Shown in pieces: positions 9,493-18,651 of a DNA stretch of 64,000 bases. Source of the stretch: Gammaproteobacteria bacterium. Lineage in GTDB: Bacteria > Pseudomonadota > Gammaproteobacteria > Steroidobacterales > Foliamicaceae. A program made the translations under genes and the position numbers. Position 1 is the stretch's first letter, and the number at the start of each line of letters is the position of its first letter. The DNA is taken from contig JAPOWV010000027.1 in NCBI GenBank assembly GCA_026707445.1, positions 62,001 to 126,000 on the forward strand, written 5' to 3'. The notes under the pieces are model-generated. The model searched no databases and was not told the DNA's origin. It saw only the letters and a list, made by a program, of their open reading frames with translations.

Positions 9493-10322
9493 GGTGTTTC
9501 CGGATGAAGACGCGGCCGGCCTTCGGAGTCGTCCGCGATCCGGTAGCGTCGGTCGCCCACCCGTATGAACCCGCTTCGCCGTGGCGAGTTTTGCTCTTGC
9601 CCGCCCCTCGCTGCAGCCACGTTGCCGATCTCCCGGGGCAGTGCGGCGAAGGGAGAGAGGAGATCCATGCGGCTCGGCGGAGCTTGCGCCGCTGCCGGCG
9701 CGCCCGCACCGATGTCGAAGAGCCCGTCGGCGTACCTTTCGCCGGCAAAGTAGGCCAGCAGACGCGCCTGCGCGCGCAAGCGGCCGTCCCCCGGACTGTG
9801 GCCCGATTCGATGGTGAACTCGACCAGCTCGCGCAATTCTCCGGCCGTCAGAACAAGGTTGATAGCGCCGATGATCTCTCCGTAGTCGCCGGACATTTGC
9901 ATTTCCGCGCCGACATGCGGGAATCGGCGGGACGCTTCACCGGCGGGCTGCCAGGGCCGTACCTCTTCCACGGGCGACCCGGCCCAACCCGCCGCCAGCG
10001 ACACGGCCAGGTCCAGTGACTCGGCGCCGGACGGCATCCTCAAGCCTGTTTGCCGAAGCTGCTCTTGGAGTTGTTCCAGTTCCATGCGCAGCAGTTGCGT
10101 TTGCCGCTCCGCGCGGCGCGCTTCCTTAAGCCTTTCCTCCAGATCGGAAAGAGTTTCGGCGGTGCCGGCCAGCTGCGGCAGCAGCTTTCCCCGTACGCGG
10201 ACCTGAAGGCCGACTGCCGTCACCAGCACCAGAACGGCGCACGCCAGCGTCACGCTTACCCGCCTGCTCCACTGCCCCGGTTTCCCGGGCTCCAGGCTGC
10301 GCAGTTCGTCAAGCAGCGTCAT
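9489..10322 (-). CDS. pilO: Type IV pilus alignment protein PilO, with possible PilP remnant at its C-terminus
   Basis: This 277-residue inner-membrane protein has one N-terminal transmembrane segment (VTLACAVLVLVTAVGLQV), a coiled coil (about 55-95), and a PilO-like ferredoxin fold containing MQMSGDYGEIIGAINLV. PilO is usually around 205 residues. The extra 65-70 residues contain LLSPFAALP and end FIRVGDRRYRIADDSEGRP, loosely like the start and beta-domain of PilP, and no separate pilP exists between pilO and pilQ. The fusion reading is an inference. Four-base overlaps occur at both ends with pilN and pilQ. Confidence 0.8.
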   Translation of the reverse strand: MTLLDELRSLEPGKPGQWSRRVSVTLACAVLVLVTAVGLQVRVRGKLLPQLAGTAETLSDLEERLKEARRAERQTQLLRMELEQLQEQLRQTGLRMPSGAESLDLAVSLAAGWAGSPVEEVRPWQPAGEASRRFPHVGAEMQMSGDYGEIIGAINLVLTAGELRELVEFTIESGHSPGDGRLRAQARLLAYFAGERYADGLFDIGAGAPAAAQAPPSRMDLLSPFAALPREIGNVAAARGGQEQNSPRRSGFIRVGDRRYRIADDSEGRPRLHPETP

Positions 10323-10849
10323 TCCGCGAACTCTCCCGTCAACGCGAATTCGCGTGCCTGCACGGAGTCGCTGCGCACGTGCTCAATACGGGATTGCGAC
10401 ACCGTGGGCATGGCCCGGATCGTTTGAAGAAGTTGCGCCGCCGCTTCCAGGTTGCGGGCCACGCCCTGCAATTCCCAAACCGTCCCTTTGATCGAGAGGC
10501 CCTTGAGGCGCAGTTCGGGAGGGACCGCTTCGGACAGCTCTTCCAGCCAGTCCCGCACGGCCCGGTTGTGGTTCCGGACCCGGTGCAATTCGGCCAGAAC
10601 TGCGCCCGTGTCGGCGTTTCTTGCCTCAAGTTCCTGCTGCTCGGCGGTCGCTTGCGCGTGAACGGCCATGGCGGCTTGCAATTGCGAAGCCCGGCGCTCG
10701 GCTTCGTGCAATTTCCCGGTGAAATGAAGCTCGGTTGCGGCCACCACTCCCACTCCGGCGACAAGCCCGAACAGGAGGGCGGCCCAGGCGTCGCGCCGCC
10801 GCGTCCTTTGCCTCCGGTCGCGCCAGGGAAGCATGTTCAGCGATCGCAT
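10319..10849 (-). CDS. pilN: Type IV pilus assembly protein PilN
   Basis: PilN is a bitopic inner-membrane protein whose cytoplasmic N-terminal peptide binds PilM. The protein starts MRSLNMLPWRDRR, matching the conserved NLLPWR motif, then has a transmembrane helix (LLFGLVAGVGVVAA), a coiled coil and a periplasmic fold. An in-frame ATG exists at 10876. I prefer 10849 because GGAGA lies about eight bases upstream and the motif then falls at the very N-terminus. It overlaps pilO by four bases. Confidence 0.88.
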   Translation of the reverse strand: MRSLNMLPWRDRRQRTRRRDAWAALLFGLVAGVGVVAATELHFTGKLHEAERRASQLQAAMAVHAQATAEQQELEARNADTGAVLAELHRVRNHNRAVRDWLEELSEAVPPELRLKGLSIKGTVWELQGVARNLEAAAQLLQTIRAMPTVSQSRIEHVRSDSVQAREFALTGEFAE

Positions 10850-10885
10850 CGCCCGGTCTCCGCTCAGTGGAGCCATGCTTGCCGC

Positions 10886-11869
10886 TCAGACGTGATCATT
10901 GAGTGCCAGTGCATACGCTCCGAACAGAGCGGGCGAGAATTCACCCGCGCCGTCGCCGAAGGCCGGGGGCCGAATCGCCTCAACAGGCAGGTCCAGCTCC
11001 TCGTGCAGGGCCGTACATGCGCCGTGAAGCAAGGCGGCGCCTCCCCATAGAAGCATCCTCTCGGGCGGTGCGGTATTCGGTCGCGCAGTCAGATGCAGTT
11101 GCATCGCACGCGCGGCATGCCGGGCGAGGTCCTTGAGGAACGACTCCCTGATCCGGGCGGCGCCCCCGCCGGGTAGTGCGCATTCCGCAAGCGCCTTATG
11201 CGTGTCGCCGCCCGACAGCCCGTAAGCGCTGCTGAGGCGCCCGGCCAATTGAGCGCAGCCGAAGGGCTGGCTGTACTGAAAGACAGACTCGCCTCCTGAA
11301 TGGACCGTCAGGCGCATGCACCGGTGGCCTCCGTCAAGGACCGCCAGCGGCGCATCCCGGCCGGCCATCGCCGCTATCGCGCCCTGAACCGCGAATGAAG
11401 TGACGTCCACGGCGGCGACGGACAATCCGGCAAGCCCGACTGCCCGGCACAGGATGTCTACGGTTGTGGAGCGGGCGATCGCCATCCGGAAACCCTGCGT
11501 CTGTCGGGCTGCCGTTTCCGCCACGTAATCGAAGGCGGCCTCGCCCGGAGGAAAGGGTGCGGCCTGGCCGGCCTGCAGGCGTGCCTGCTCTTCCATTTCC
11601 GCGAGCGGCAGGTCTTTCGGCAGGCTGAAGCGGTGCACGATGACGTCGGCGTCATCCAGGCCCACCACGGCTCGCCGGGCGCGCGGGGCGGCCTGGAGCA
11701 GGGCGTCCTTTATCGCGCCTGCGTCGGTATCATGCGAGGAGTCCTCCGCGTGCGAGCGAAGCGAGAGAGCACAGGACCGTATGGTCCCCCGGCTGTACTC
11801 GACCATCTTGACCGCGCCCGCGCCGATGTCCAGCCCCAGCACTGCACGTGTTGGCCGCAATCCCTGCAT
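10886..11869 (-). CDS. pilM: Type IV pilus ATPase-like protein PilM
   Basis: PilM is an actin-like (FtsA-fold) cytoplasmic protein that anchors the pilus alignment complex to PilN. This 327-residue protein has the phosphate-1 loop LGLDIGAGAVKMVEYS near the start, AVLDGGHRCMRL in the middle and LLWGGAALLHG as the adenosine loop. It is the first gene of the minus-strand pilMNO-pilQ operon and is divergent from mrcA, as in many gammaproteobacteria. Confidence 0.9.
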   Translation of the reverse strand: MQGLRPTRAVLGLDIGAGAVKMVEYSRGTIRSCALSLRSHAEDSSHDTDAGAIKDALLQAAPRARRAVVGLDDADVIVHRFSLPKDLPLAEMEEQARLQAGQAAPFPPGEAAFDYVAETAARQTQGFRMAIARSTTVDILCRAVGLAGLSVAAVDVTSFAVQGAIAAMAGRDAPLAVLDGGHRCMRLTVHSGGESVFQYSQPFGCAQLAGRLSSAYGLSGGDTHKALAECALPGGGAARIRESFLKDLARHAARAMQLHLTARPNTAPPERMLLWGGAALLHGACTALHEELDLPVEAIRPPAFGDGAGEFSPALFGAYALALNDHV

Positions 11870-11923
11870 GGTCGTCTGATGTATTGAAACCGTCCGGGTC
11901 GAGGGAGATTCGTGCGGGCTGCC

Positions 11924-11929
11924 TATAAT
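11924..11929 (+). promoter_or_regulatory. -10 element upstream of mrcA
   Basis: A perfect TATAAT lies 36 bp before the chosen GTG start of mrcA. No convincing -35 is present 17 bp upstream. It also argues against the more upstream in-frame start at 11912, because that would put the -10 inside the coding sequence. Confidence 0.45.
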
Positions 11930-11965
11930 GGGCAGTCGAGTCCCGCACAGCCTGGAACGTATCCT

Positions 11966-14596
11966 GTGATTACGCGGCTTCTACAGTCCAGATCGTTTAT
12001 CAACGCATTTGTGAAGATATGCGTTTTGGGCGTTTCGGGCGCCGCCTTGGGGGTGGTTGCGTTGGCAATGCTGATCGCCGGCGCATATTTCTATCTCGCC
12101 CCGGGCCTGCCCAGCGTCGAGAGCATCCGCGAGGTGCCGCTGGAGATTCCCCTGCAGGCGAACACCCGTGACGGACGGATGATCGGCGAAGTCGGCGAGA
12201 GGTTCAGGACTCCGGTGGATCTTGAGGATGTGCCGGACCTGCTCTGGCAAGCCTTTATCGCCGCCGAGGACGACCGCTTCTTCGAGCATCCGGGCTACGA
12301 CTACCAGGGCCTGGCGCGCGCCGCCCTGAACATGATCCTTACGCAATCGCGCAGCCAGGGGGGCAGCACCATTACCCAGTTGCTCGCCCGCGAGTACAAC
12401 TACGTGGGGCGGGAACGCACGTTCATCCGCAAGGCCAGGGAGCTGTTCCTTGCCCGGCGGCTTGAGCGCGAACTGAGCAAGGAAGAGATACTTGAGCTGT
12501 ATCTCAACAAGGCTTTCCTCGGCCAACGCGCCTATGGCGTAGCGGCCGCCGCCCAGGTGTATTTCGGCAAGAACCTCGACGAGCTGAATATTGCCGAGAC
12601 CGCCACGCTCGCAGCGTTGCCCAAGGCGCCGTCGGCCATCAATCCGGTCAGGAACCCCCGCCGCGCCACGACTCGACGGGCGTATGTCCTGCGCAGGCTC
12701 ACGGAACTTGACTTCATTTCGGAAGCGGAGCGGCGGGAGGCCCTGGCGGTGCCCATGGAGTCCAATCGTCACGGCCCGCGCCAGGAGGTCGGGGCCCCCT
12801 GGGTCCTGGAGATGGTGCGCAAGGAAGCGATTGCCCGCTACGGAATGGAAGCGCTGACCGGCGGATACCGGGTAACGACCACGATCGATGCCCGCATGCA
12901 GGCCGCGGCCGAACGGGCCGTGCGCCGCGGTTTGCGGGAGTACGATCGCCGGCACGGATACCGTGGCCCGGTGCAGGCCGATCTGCTGCGCGATCTGCGG
13001 GCCGAGGGGCTGCGGACCGACGCGGAACTGCTGGAATACCTGGATTCCCTGCCGCGGGTCGCGGATGCGCGGCCCGCTCTTGTGATGTCCTTCGGCGAGG
13101 CAGGCGAGGTCGAGGTCCTGGTCCAGGGTGCGGCCCGCGCCGAGCTGCCGTGGGAGCGGGTGCGCCGTCGGCCCTACGTCTCGGAGAATGAAGTCGGCCC
13201 GCAGCCCGACGGACCCGCGGACATGTTTGCCGTTGGAGACCTGATACTGGTCCGCAATGCCGACGAAGGGGGCCTGGAGCTGACCCAGCGGCCGGAAGTC
13301 CAGGGCGCCCTGGTGGCCATCAATCCGCACGACGGCGGGATCGTGGCGCTTGTGGGCGGCTACGACTTCCGCCACAGCAAGTTCAATCGGGCCGTGGACG
13401 CCCTGCGTCAGCCCGGCTCCGTGTTCAAGCCTTTCATTTACTCTGCCGCGCTGGATCACGGACTGACCGCCGCCACGGTGGTGAACGACGCTCCCGTGGT
13501 AATTCAGGACCCCACTTCCGAGACGGTGTGGCGCCCCAAGAACAATTCGGGAAGTTTCAACGGCCCCACCCGGCTGCGCGAAGCGCTTGTGCGTTCGATG
13601 AACCTGGTGTCGGTTCGCGTGCTTCAACGGGTGGGCCTGGGTGACACCATCGGCCACGTCGGCGCTTTCGGCCTGCCGGATTCCTCGCTGCCGGAAAGCT
13701 ATTCCCTGGCGCTGGGTTCCGGCGGTGTCCCGCCCCTTGAGATTGCCCGCGGCTACGCTGTTCTGGCCAATGGCGGATATCGCGTCGAGCCCTGGCTGAT
13801 CGAGCGGGTGGAGCAGGACGGCCTTCGCTACCAGGCCGATGCGGCCGTTGCCTGCCGGTCCTGTGAATTGAAGGCGGAATACGTCGGTGCCGGGTCGACC
13901 GGGTCCGCCGAGTGGCTGAACGGCGGCGAACCGCGGATGCCCACGCGCCTCGCGCATGCCTTTGCCAGGGTCGATCGGCTGGCGGCGCTCTACCCGGCCG
14001 CCGGCGCTGAGGATCCGTTGGAGCTGTTCGAGTCGGTGGCCCAGATGCAGGCGGCGACCCTGCAGCGCAATCCGGACGTAACCGACAGGCCCGAACTGTT
14101 TGCGGACCAGAAACTGGCTCCGCGCGTGGTGAGCGCCGAGAACGCCTACATCGTCTACGACATGATGCGCGATGTGGTTCTGCGCGGAACCGGCAGAAGG
14201 GCACGGGCGCTGGAGCGGCAGGACCTGGCCGGAAAGACCGGCACGTCAAACGATAACCGGGACGCCTGGTTCAGCGGCTTCAACGGGGATCTGCTGGCGA
14301 CCGTGTGGGTGGGCTTCGACCAGGAACGGTCGCTCGGACGCTTCGAGGAAGGCGGGCGCACGGCCTTGCCGATCTGGATCTACTTCATGGAGGAGGCGCT
14401 GGAAGGGGCGCCGGAAGCCCCTCTGCCGCGCCCGCGGCGCATCGTTTCCGCTCGCGTCTCGCCGGAGACTGGCCTGCTGGCGCCGCCGGGAGAAGCGGAC
14501 GCGATCTTCGAGCTGTTCAGGGAAGACGCCCTTCCCGACGCCTCGAGAGGCACCGCATCGGGTGACGCCGACGACGAAGAAGAGGAACTCTTCTAG
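11966..14596 (+). CDS. mrcA: Penicillin-binding protein 1A (class A PBP)
   Basis: This 876-residue bifunctional peptidoglycan synthase has a transmembrane anchor (ALGVVALAMLIAGAYFYLAPG), a GT51 glycosyltransferase domain with EDDRFFEHPGYD and QGGSTITQLLAREY, and a transpeptidase domain with SxxK in RQPGSVFKPF, SxN in RSMN and KTG in AGKTGTSNDN. I chose GTG 11966 over the upstream frame opening because a TATAAT lies between them. The acidic C-terminus (DADDEEEELF) is normal for the family. The stop shares CTAG with convergent gltA. Confidence 0.95.
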   Translation: MITRLLQSRSFINAFVKICVLGVSGAALGVVALAMLIAGAYFYLAPGLPSVESIREVPLEIPLQANTRDGRMIGEVGERFRTPVDLEDVPDLLWQAFIAAEDDRFFEHPGYDYQGLARAALNMILTQSRSQGGSTITQLLAREYNYVGRERTFIRKARELFLARRLERELSKEEILELYLNKAFLGQRAYGVAAAAQVYFGKNLDELNIAETATLAALPKAPSAINPVRNPRRATTRRAYVLRRLTELDFISEAERREALAVPMESNRHGPRQEVGAPWVLEMVRKEAIARYGMEALTGGYRVTTTIDARMQAAAERAVRRGLREYDRRHGYRGPVQADLLRDLRAEGLRTDAELLEYLDSLPRVADARPALVMSFGEAGEVEVLVQGAARAELPWERVRRRPYVSENEVGPQPDGPADMFAVGDLILVRNADEGGLELTQRPEVQGALVAINPHDGGIVALVGGYDFRHSKFNRAVDALRQPGSVFKPFIYSAALDHGLTAATVVNDAPVVIQDPTSETVWRPKNNSGSFNGPTRLREALVRSMNLVSVRVLQRVGLGDTIGHVGAFGLPDSSLPESYSLALGSGGVPPLEIARGYAVLANGGYRVEPWLIERVEQDGLRYQADAAVACRSCELKAEYVGAGSTGSAEWLNGGEPRMPTRLAHAFARVDRLAALYPAAGAEDPLELFESVAQMQAATLQRNPDVTDRPELFADQKLAPRVVSAENAYIVYDMMRDVVLRGTGRRARALERQDLAGKTGTSNDNRDAWFSGFNGDLLATVWVGFDQERSLGRFEEGGRTALPIWIYFMEEALEGAPEAPLPRPRRIVSARVSPETGLLAPPGEADAIFELFREDALPDASRGTASGDADDEEEELF

Positions 14597-15888
14597 CGTT
14601 TTTCGACAGGCGTGTAGCTGCGCGCCGTGGGCCCCAGATAGAGCTGGCGGGGCCGGCCGATCCGGGACTCGGGATCACTGTGCATTTCGCACCAGTGCGC
14701 CGTCCAGCCCACCGTCCGCCCGATGGCGAACATGGGCGTGAACATGGTTGCCGGCAGCCCCAGCGCGCGGTAGATGATGCCGGAGTAAAAGTCCACGTTG
14801 GGATACAGGCGCCGGTCCTTGAAGTAGTTGTCGCTGAGGGCGATCTCCTCCAGTTGCCGCGCCAGGGTGAACAGCCGTCCCTTGCCGGTCTTGAGCTCCT
14901 GCAGCACTTCATGACAGATGCCGCGGATGATGGTCGCACGCGGGTCGAAATTCTTGTAGACCCGGTGGCCGAAACCCATCAGCCGGAAAGAATCCCCCGG
15001 GTCCTTGGCCCTGGCGACGTACTCCCCGATGTTCTTCGAAGTGCCGATCTCTTCCAGCATCTTGATCACGGCCTCGTTGGCGCCGCCATGCGCCGGTCCC
15101 CAAAGCGCTATGCATCCGGCGGCAAGGGCCGAGAACGGATTGACTCCGGAACTTCCGGCCATCCGGACGGTGGAAGTCGAGCAATTCTGTTCGTGGTCCG
15201 CGTGGAGCACCAGCAGCGTGTCGAGCGCCCTGGCCGCCACCGGATTCGGCTCTTCACCGAACATCATGTAGAGCAGGTTGGCGGCGTAGTCGAGATCGTG
15301 GCGCGGCGCTATGGCGGTCTCGCCGATCGTGTTGCGGTAGGCCGCCGCCGCCACGGTCGCGACATTGGCGATCGCCCGGTGGCTGAAGCGCCGCCTGTGA
15401 TCGGCGTCGCCCGGATTGGCGCATTCGGGATATACGGCCGGCATCACCGACAGAGCGACCGTCATGGCGCTCATCGGATGGGCGCCGGCGGGCATCGCGG
15501 CGATCGCTTCGAGCACTTCCGGGGCACAGGCCCGCAGGCCCGCCAATTCCTCCGAGAACGATTGCAGTTCCGCGTGCGACGGCAACTCACCGTTCAGGAG
15601 CAGCCATGACACCTCCGTGAAGTTGCTGTGCCGCGCCAGGTCGTCGGCGGCGTAACCGCGATACATGAGCACGCCCTTCTCGCCGTCGACGTAAGTGATT
15701 CGGCTGGTGCAGCTGGCGGTGGACGCGTAACCGGGATCGTAGCTGTAGGCGCCGGTCGCCGGTGGGACAGCGGTCAGTTCCAGCGCATCGGCGCCGAGCA
15801 CGCTGTTACGCCGCGCAAGTGGCACGGAGTGCCCGTCGCGGCTTACAAGTCTGTCGCCCGAATCGGTCATGCAACTGCCTTGTTCCAT
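14593..15888 (-). CDS. gltA: Citrate synthase
   Basis: This 431-residue citrate synthase of the proteobacterial NADH-sensitive type condenses acetyl-CoA and oxaloacetate. Active-site blocks are LHADHEQNCSTSTVR, WGPAHGGANEAV and MGFGHRVYKNFDPR, which together hold the His-His-Asp residues. GVLMYRGY near residue 75 is the usual early motif. It stands alone on the minus strand with its own promoter-like -10 at 16020-16025. Confidence 0.96.
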   Translation of the reverse strand: MEQGSCMTDSGDRLVSRDGHSVPLARRNSVLGADALELTAVPPATGAYSYDPGYASTASCTSRITYVDGEKGVLMYRGYAADDLARHSNFTEVSWLLLNGELPSHAELQSFSEELAGLRACAPEVLEAIAAMPAGAHPMSAMTVALSVMPAVYPECANPGDADHRRRFSHRAIANVATVAAAAYRNTIGETAIAPRHDLDYAANLLYMMFGEEPNPVAARALDTLLVLHADHEQNCSTSTVRMAGSSGVNPFSALAAGCIALWGPAHGGANEAVIKMLEEIGTSKNIGEYVARAKDPGDSFRLMGFGHRVYKNFDPRATIIRGICHEVLQELKTGKGRLFTLARQLEEIALSDNYFKDRRLYPNVDFYSGIIYRALGLPATMFTPMFAIGRTVGWTAHWCEMHSDPESRIGRPRQLYLGPTARSYTPVEKR

Positions 15889-16019
15889 CCCGGCAGGACG
15901 GATGGCGCAGGCGTCACGTAACCGGCTCCTCCGAACACCGGGATTGGCGCTCCGTTGGGGGTGACGCCAGCCTGGGAAAGACGCGGCCCAGAACCTGGGC
16001 GTTCGCGTCGCAAACCGAT

Positions 16020-16025
16020 ATTATA
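16020..16025 (-). promoter_or_regulatory. -10 element for gltA
   Basis: On the minus strand this is a perfect TATAAT about 130 bp upstream of the gltA start; a T-rich but weak -35-like stretch lies near 16044-16049. The implied 5' untranslated region contains an 8-bp inverted repeat, GGCGTCAC at 15910-15917 and GTGACGCC at 15961-15968. Confidence 0.4.
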
Positions 16026-16068
16026 GCCCAGCCGCCGGATTGGCGAAAAACTACCTGTTATGAAGGGT

Positions 16069-16281
16069 TTAAGCGGATTTCCGCGACCCGTACCGGCGGC
16101 GGAACTTTTCGATCTGACCGGCCGATTCCATGATCCGTTGCGAACCGGTAAAGAACGGGTGGCAGGAAGAACATACTTCCACACGGATGTCCTCGCTCAA
16201 GGTCGAGCGAGTGACCAGTTCCCGGCCACAACTGCAAGTGACCTTGATCTCGTTGTACTTTGGATGTATTCCGGACTTCAC
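16069..16281 (-). CDS. rpmE: 50S ribosomal protein L31
   Basis: This 70-residue protein begins (GTG) KSGIHPKYNEIKVTCSCG and is the zinc-binding (C+) L31, with Cys16, Cys18, Cys37 and Cys40 and the block CHPFFTGSQR. The frame is open upstream, but the GTG at 16281 gives the exact family length. It is divergent from msrA. Confidence 0.95.
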   Translation of the reverse strand: MKSGIHPKYNEIKVTCSCGRELVTRSTLSEDIRVEVCSSCHPFFTGSQRIMESAGQIEKFRRRYGSRKSA

Positions 16282-16475
16282 GGGTTGCGGCCCCGGCCGA
16301 CAGCGCAAGCGGGGCGGAAGCATAACCGAATAGCGGCCCCTCTTCAATCCGGCCGGCCGTGCCGGAGGCACGCGCGTCAAGGCGTGTTTGCTGCGCTATG
16401 GTATGTTTATTTTCCTGCATCGAATTGAACAAGACAGCGAACCGCAAGGCCCACAGGGCAAAGCGAACCTGAGGA

Positions 16476-17138
16476 ATGAACAGAGAATCCGAAGAAACCC
16501 GGCAGGCGCCGATCGAGGTTCCGGCCCATCTGGGCAGCTTTGAGGCGGTAAGGCATGAAGTGCTGGGCACGCTCCTTGCGGACTGTCCGCCGGCGGGCGT
16601 TTCACAAGCCATATTCGCCCTGGGTTGTTTCTGGGGAGCGGAGCGCAGGTTTTGGCAAATGCCCGGGGTGCACGGCACGGCCGTGGGATACACCGGCGGG
16701 CATCAGGCCGACCCCGACTACTATTCCGTCTGCTCAGGGGCTACCGGTCACGCCGAAGCCGTGCTGGTGAGCTATGACGTATCCACGGTCAGCTATGAGG
16801 AACTCCTGGCCGTGTTCTGGGAGGCGCACGACCCCACCCAGGGAATGCGCCAGGGCAACGATATCGGCACCCAGTACCGTTCCGGCATCTATACCCTGGG
16901 CGCAAGTCAGCAGCGTTTGGCGCTGGCGTCCCGCCAGGCGTACGGCGACGCGCTCCAGACGTCGGGTTTTGGTCCGATTACCACGGAAATCGCCCCGGCG
17001 GGCGTGTTCTATCTTGCCGAGGAATACCATCAGCAGTACCTGGCCAAGAATCCCGGGGGCTATTGCGGTCTTGGCGGAACCGGCGTGGCCTGCGAACTCG
17101 GATCCGGTTTGCTCGAGAGGGCGGCGCTGGCGGAATGA
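16476..17138 (+). CDS. msrA: Peptide methionine sulfoxide reductase MsrA
   Basis: MsrA reduces the S-epimer of methionine sulfoxide in proteins. This 220-residue protein has the catalytic [10 protein letters not shown] (Cys51), [42 protein letters not shown] and a C-terminal tail with GYCGLGG, whose Cys is a likely resolving residue. A roughly 45-residue N-terminal extension precedes the catalytic core, as in longer E. coli-type forms. Its stop overlaps an ATG of the next gene. Confidence 0.95.
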   Translation: MNRESEETRQAPIEVPAHLGSFEAVRHEVLGTLLADCPPAGVSQAIFALGCFWGAERRFWQMPGVHGTAVGYTGGHQADPDYYSVCSGATGHAEAVLVSYDVSTVSYEELLAVFWEAHDPTQGMRQGNDIGTQYRSGIYTLGASQQRLALASRQAYGDALQTSGFGPITTEIAPAGVFYLAEEYHQQYLAKNPGGYCGLGGTGVACELGSGLLERAALAE

Positions 17139-18535
17139 TCATGAAGCGTCTGGCCTTGATCGTTTTCCTGGCGCTGGTTGCCCCGGCCGCTTTCGCTTTC
17201 CAGGCGGCGCCCGACGCCGCCGCGGAAGGCACCCGAACGTGGCTGGCCGAGCAGCGCCGCATGAATCAGCGGTTCGTGGAACTGTTCAGGGAGCGGCGTT
17301 ATGAGGAAGGCGAAGAGCTTGCCCAGTCCCTGCTGCTCAGGGCCGAGGAGAACTACGGCTACGATGCCACGGAGCTTCTCGCGCCGCTCATCAATCTGGC
17401 GACGGTGCAGCGTGTGCAGGGTAGCTACAGCGACGCGCTATTTCACTACGAGCGGCATATCGCGATCGCGGGTCGCAGGCTGGGCTACGACGCGGTCGAA
17501 CTCCTCAACCCCCTGCACGGGATAGCAAGGACCCACATTCGAATGGGCGATTACGAGGCCGCGGTCGAGCCGCTGGCCCGCGCGTTGCGGATTACGCATG
17601 CGAATTCCGGCATCTACAGTCTGGAGCAGGGTGCCACGCGCGACCTCCTGAGCGACCTGGCGCTGGCCGAAGGCGACCTGGAGCAGGCGAATCTGCACCA
17701 GCGCGTCCAGGTTCGCGCGCACGAGCGGCGTTACGGCCCTGGCGATCTGCGCACCGTGCCGTCGCTCTACAAGCTGGGCGAGTGGTACGAACGCACGCGC
17801 CAGACCGGACTCCAGCGCCGGGCTTATGCGGCAGCCGACCGAATCATCCAGGCGGCGAGCGGCGAGGACAGCCTGGAGCGGGTACAGGCGCTTCGCGGGC
17901 AAGCCAGCAGTTTCATAAGGGAGTCAAGGCGCGAGAAGGCCGAAGAGTTTTTCAGGCGAGCCTTGAGCATCGTTCGCGCCCACCCGATTCAGGACGTTCT
18001 GCAGCAGGCCAGGTTGCTGATCGATATCGGCGACACTCACACGATCTTCAATCGACAGCCCAACGCGCGGGAGAATTACCGGGAGGCCTGGGAGTTGTTG
18101 AGCGCGGACGACGAGGCGCTGGATTTGCGAGCGGAACTCCTGCAGCACCCGGTGATCCCGCTCCGGAGCGCAAGACTTCCCGTGCAAGTTCCCCGCGAAA
18201 TGTCCAACACGTCGAGATACGAGTCCCAACCGCGGGCGGGTTCCGTTGTGCTGCAGTTGACGATTGACCCGGATGGGACCGTTTCGAGCGCGCAGATCAT
18301 GGAATCCGAGCCCCCCGGCATGATCGACGACGTCGTGGTGGCCCTGATCAAGGGCGCCAAGTTCCGTCCCCAGATGCGGGACGGCGAGCCGGTGCGCTCG
18401 GAGGATGTCATCTACCGGCATCGGTTCCGCTGGTACAAGCGGCGCGATCCGGAACCGGCCGATGACATGCCCGCGCCGTCCGAACCGGTGGATGAGGAAC
18501 GGCCGCTTGAAGTTCCGGGCGCGGCCGAAACGTAG
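17135..18535 (+). CDS. TPR protein with C-terminal TonB-like domain
   Basis: This exported protein of about 466 residues has a signal peptide ([19 protein letters not shown]), a long helical region with repeated tetratricopeptide-like units (for example [22 protein letters not shown] and [16 protein letters not shown]), and a C-terminal TonB_C-like domain ([23 protein letters not shown] to [11 protein letters not shown]) ending in an acidic proline-rich tail. The TonB-like fold suggests an envelope energy-transducing or scaffold role, but there is no N-terminal TonB anchor. Alternative starts are ATG 17135, overlapping the msrA stop, and ATG 17141. The function is not known. Confidence 0.8.
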   Translation: MIMKRLALIVFLALVAPAAFAFQAAPDAAAEGTRTWLAEQRRMNQRFVELFRERRYEEGEELAQSLLLRAEENYGYDATELLAPLINLATVQRVQGSYSDALFHYERHIAIAGRRLGYDAVELLNPLHGIARTHIRMGDYEAAVEPLARALRITHANSGIYSLEQGATRDLLSDLALAEGDLEQANLHQRVQVRAHERRYGPGDLRTVPSLYKLGEWYERTRQTGLQRRAYAAADRIIQAASGEDSLERVQALRGQASSFIRESRREKAEEFFRRALSIVRAHPIQDVLQQARLLIDIGDTHTIFNRQPNARENYREAWELLSADDEALDLRAELLQHPVIPLRSARLPVQVPREMSNTSRYESQPRAGSVVLQLTIDPDGTVSSAQIMESEPPGMIDDVVVALIKGAKFRPQMRDGEPVRSEDVIYRHRFRWYKRRDPEPADDMPAPSEPVDEERPLEVPGAAET

Positions 18536-18550
18536 CCTTCTCGCTTCCTC

Positions 18551-18650
18551 GCCCTTCGTTCGTCCCCCTCCTCGCGTGAGACGCCATCCTGGCTCGATTC
18601 TCCCTGTCCCTGCTTCAACGCTCCCGCGAGGAGGGGGACGAACGAAGGGC
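18551..18650. repeat. Long inverted-repeat element, copy 1
   Basis: A perfect 26-bp inverted repeat has its arms at 18551-18576 and 18625-18650 and a 48-bp loop. It lies between the convergent ends of the TPR-TonB gene and the TRAP-type binding protein gene. The outer end reads GCCCTT and the loop contains ACGCC and GGCTCG, as in copies 2 and 3 at 21568 and 33862, while the stem sequence differs. It can act as a bidirectional terminator-like hairpin, but T-runs are absent. Confidence 0.8.
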
Positions 18651-18651
18651 T

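Noticed and set aside
11981-13957. Long open frame of 658 codons on the minus strand opposite mrcA
   Set aside because: It lies entirely opposite a clear PBP1A gene with all catalytic motifs, and its translation has no recognisable domain; long antisense frames are expected in high-G+C DNA.
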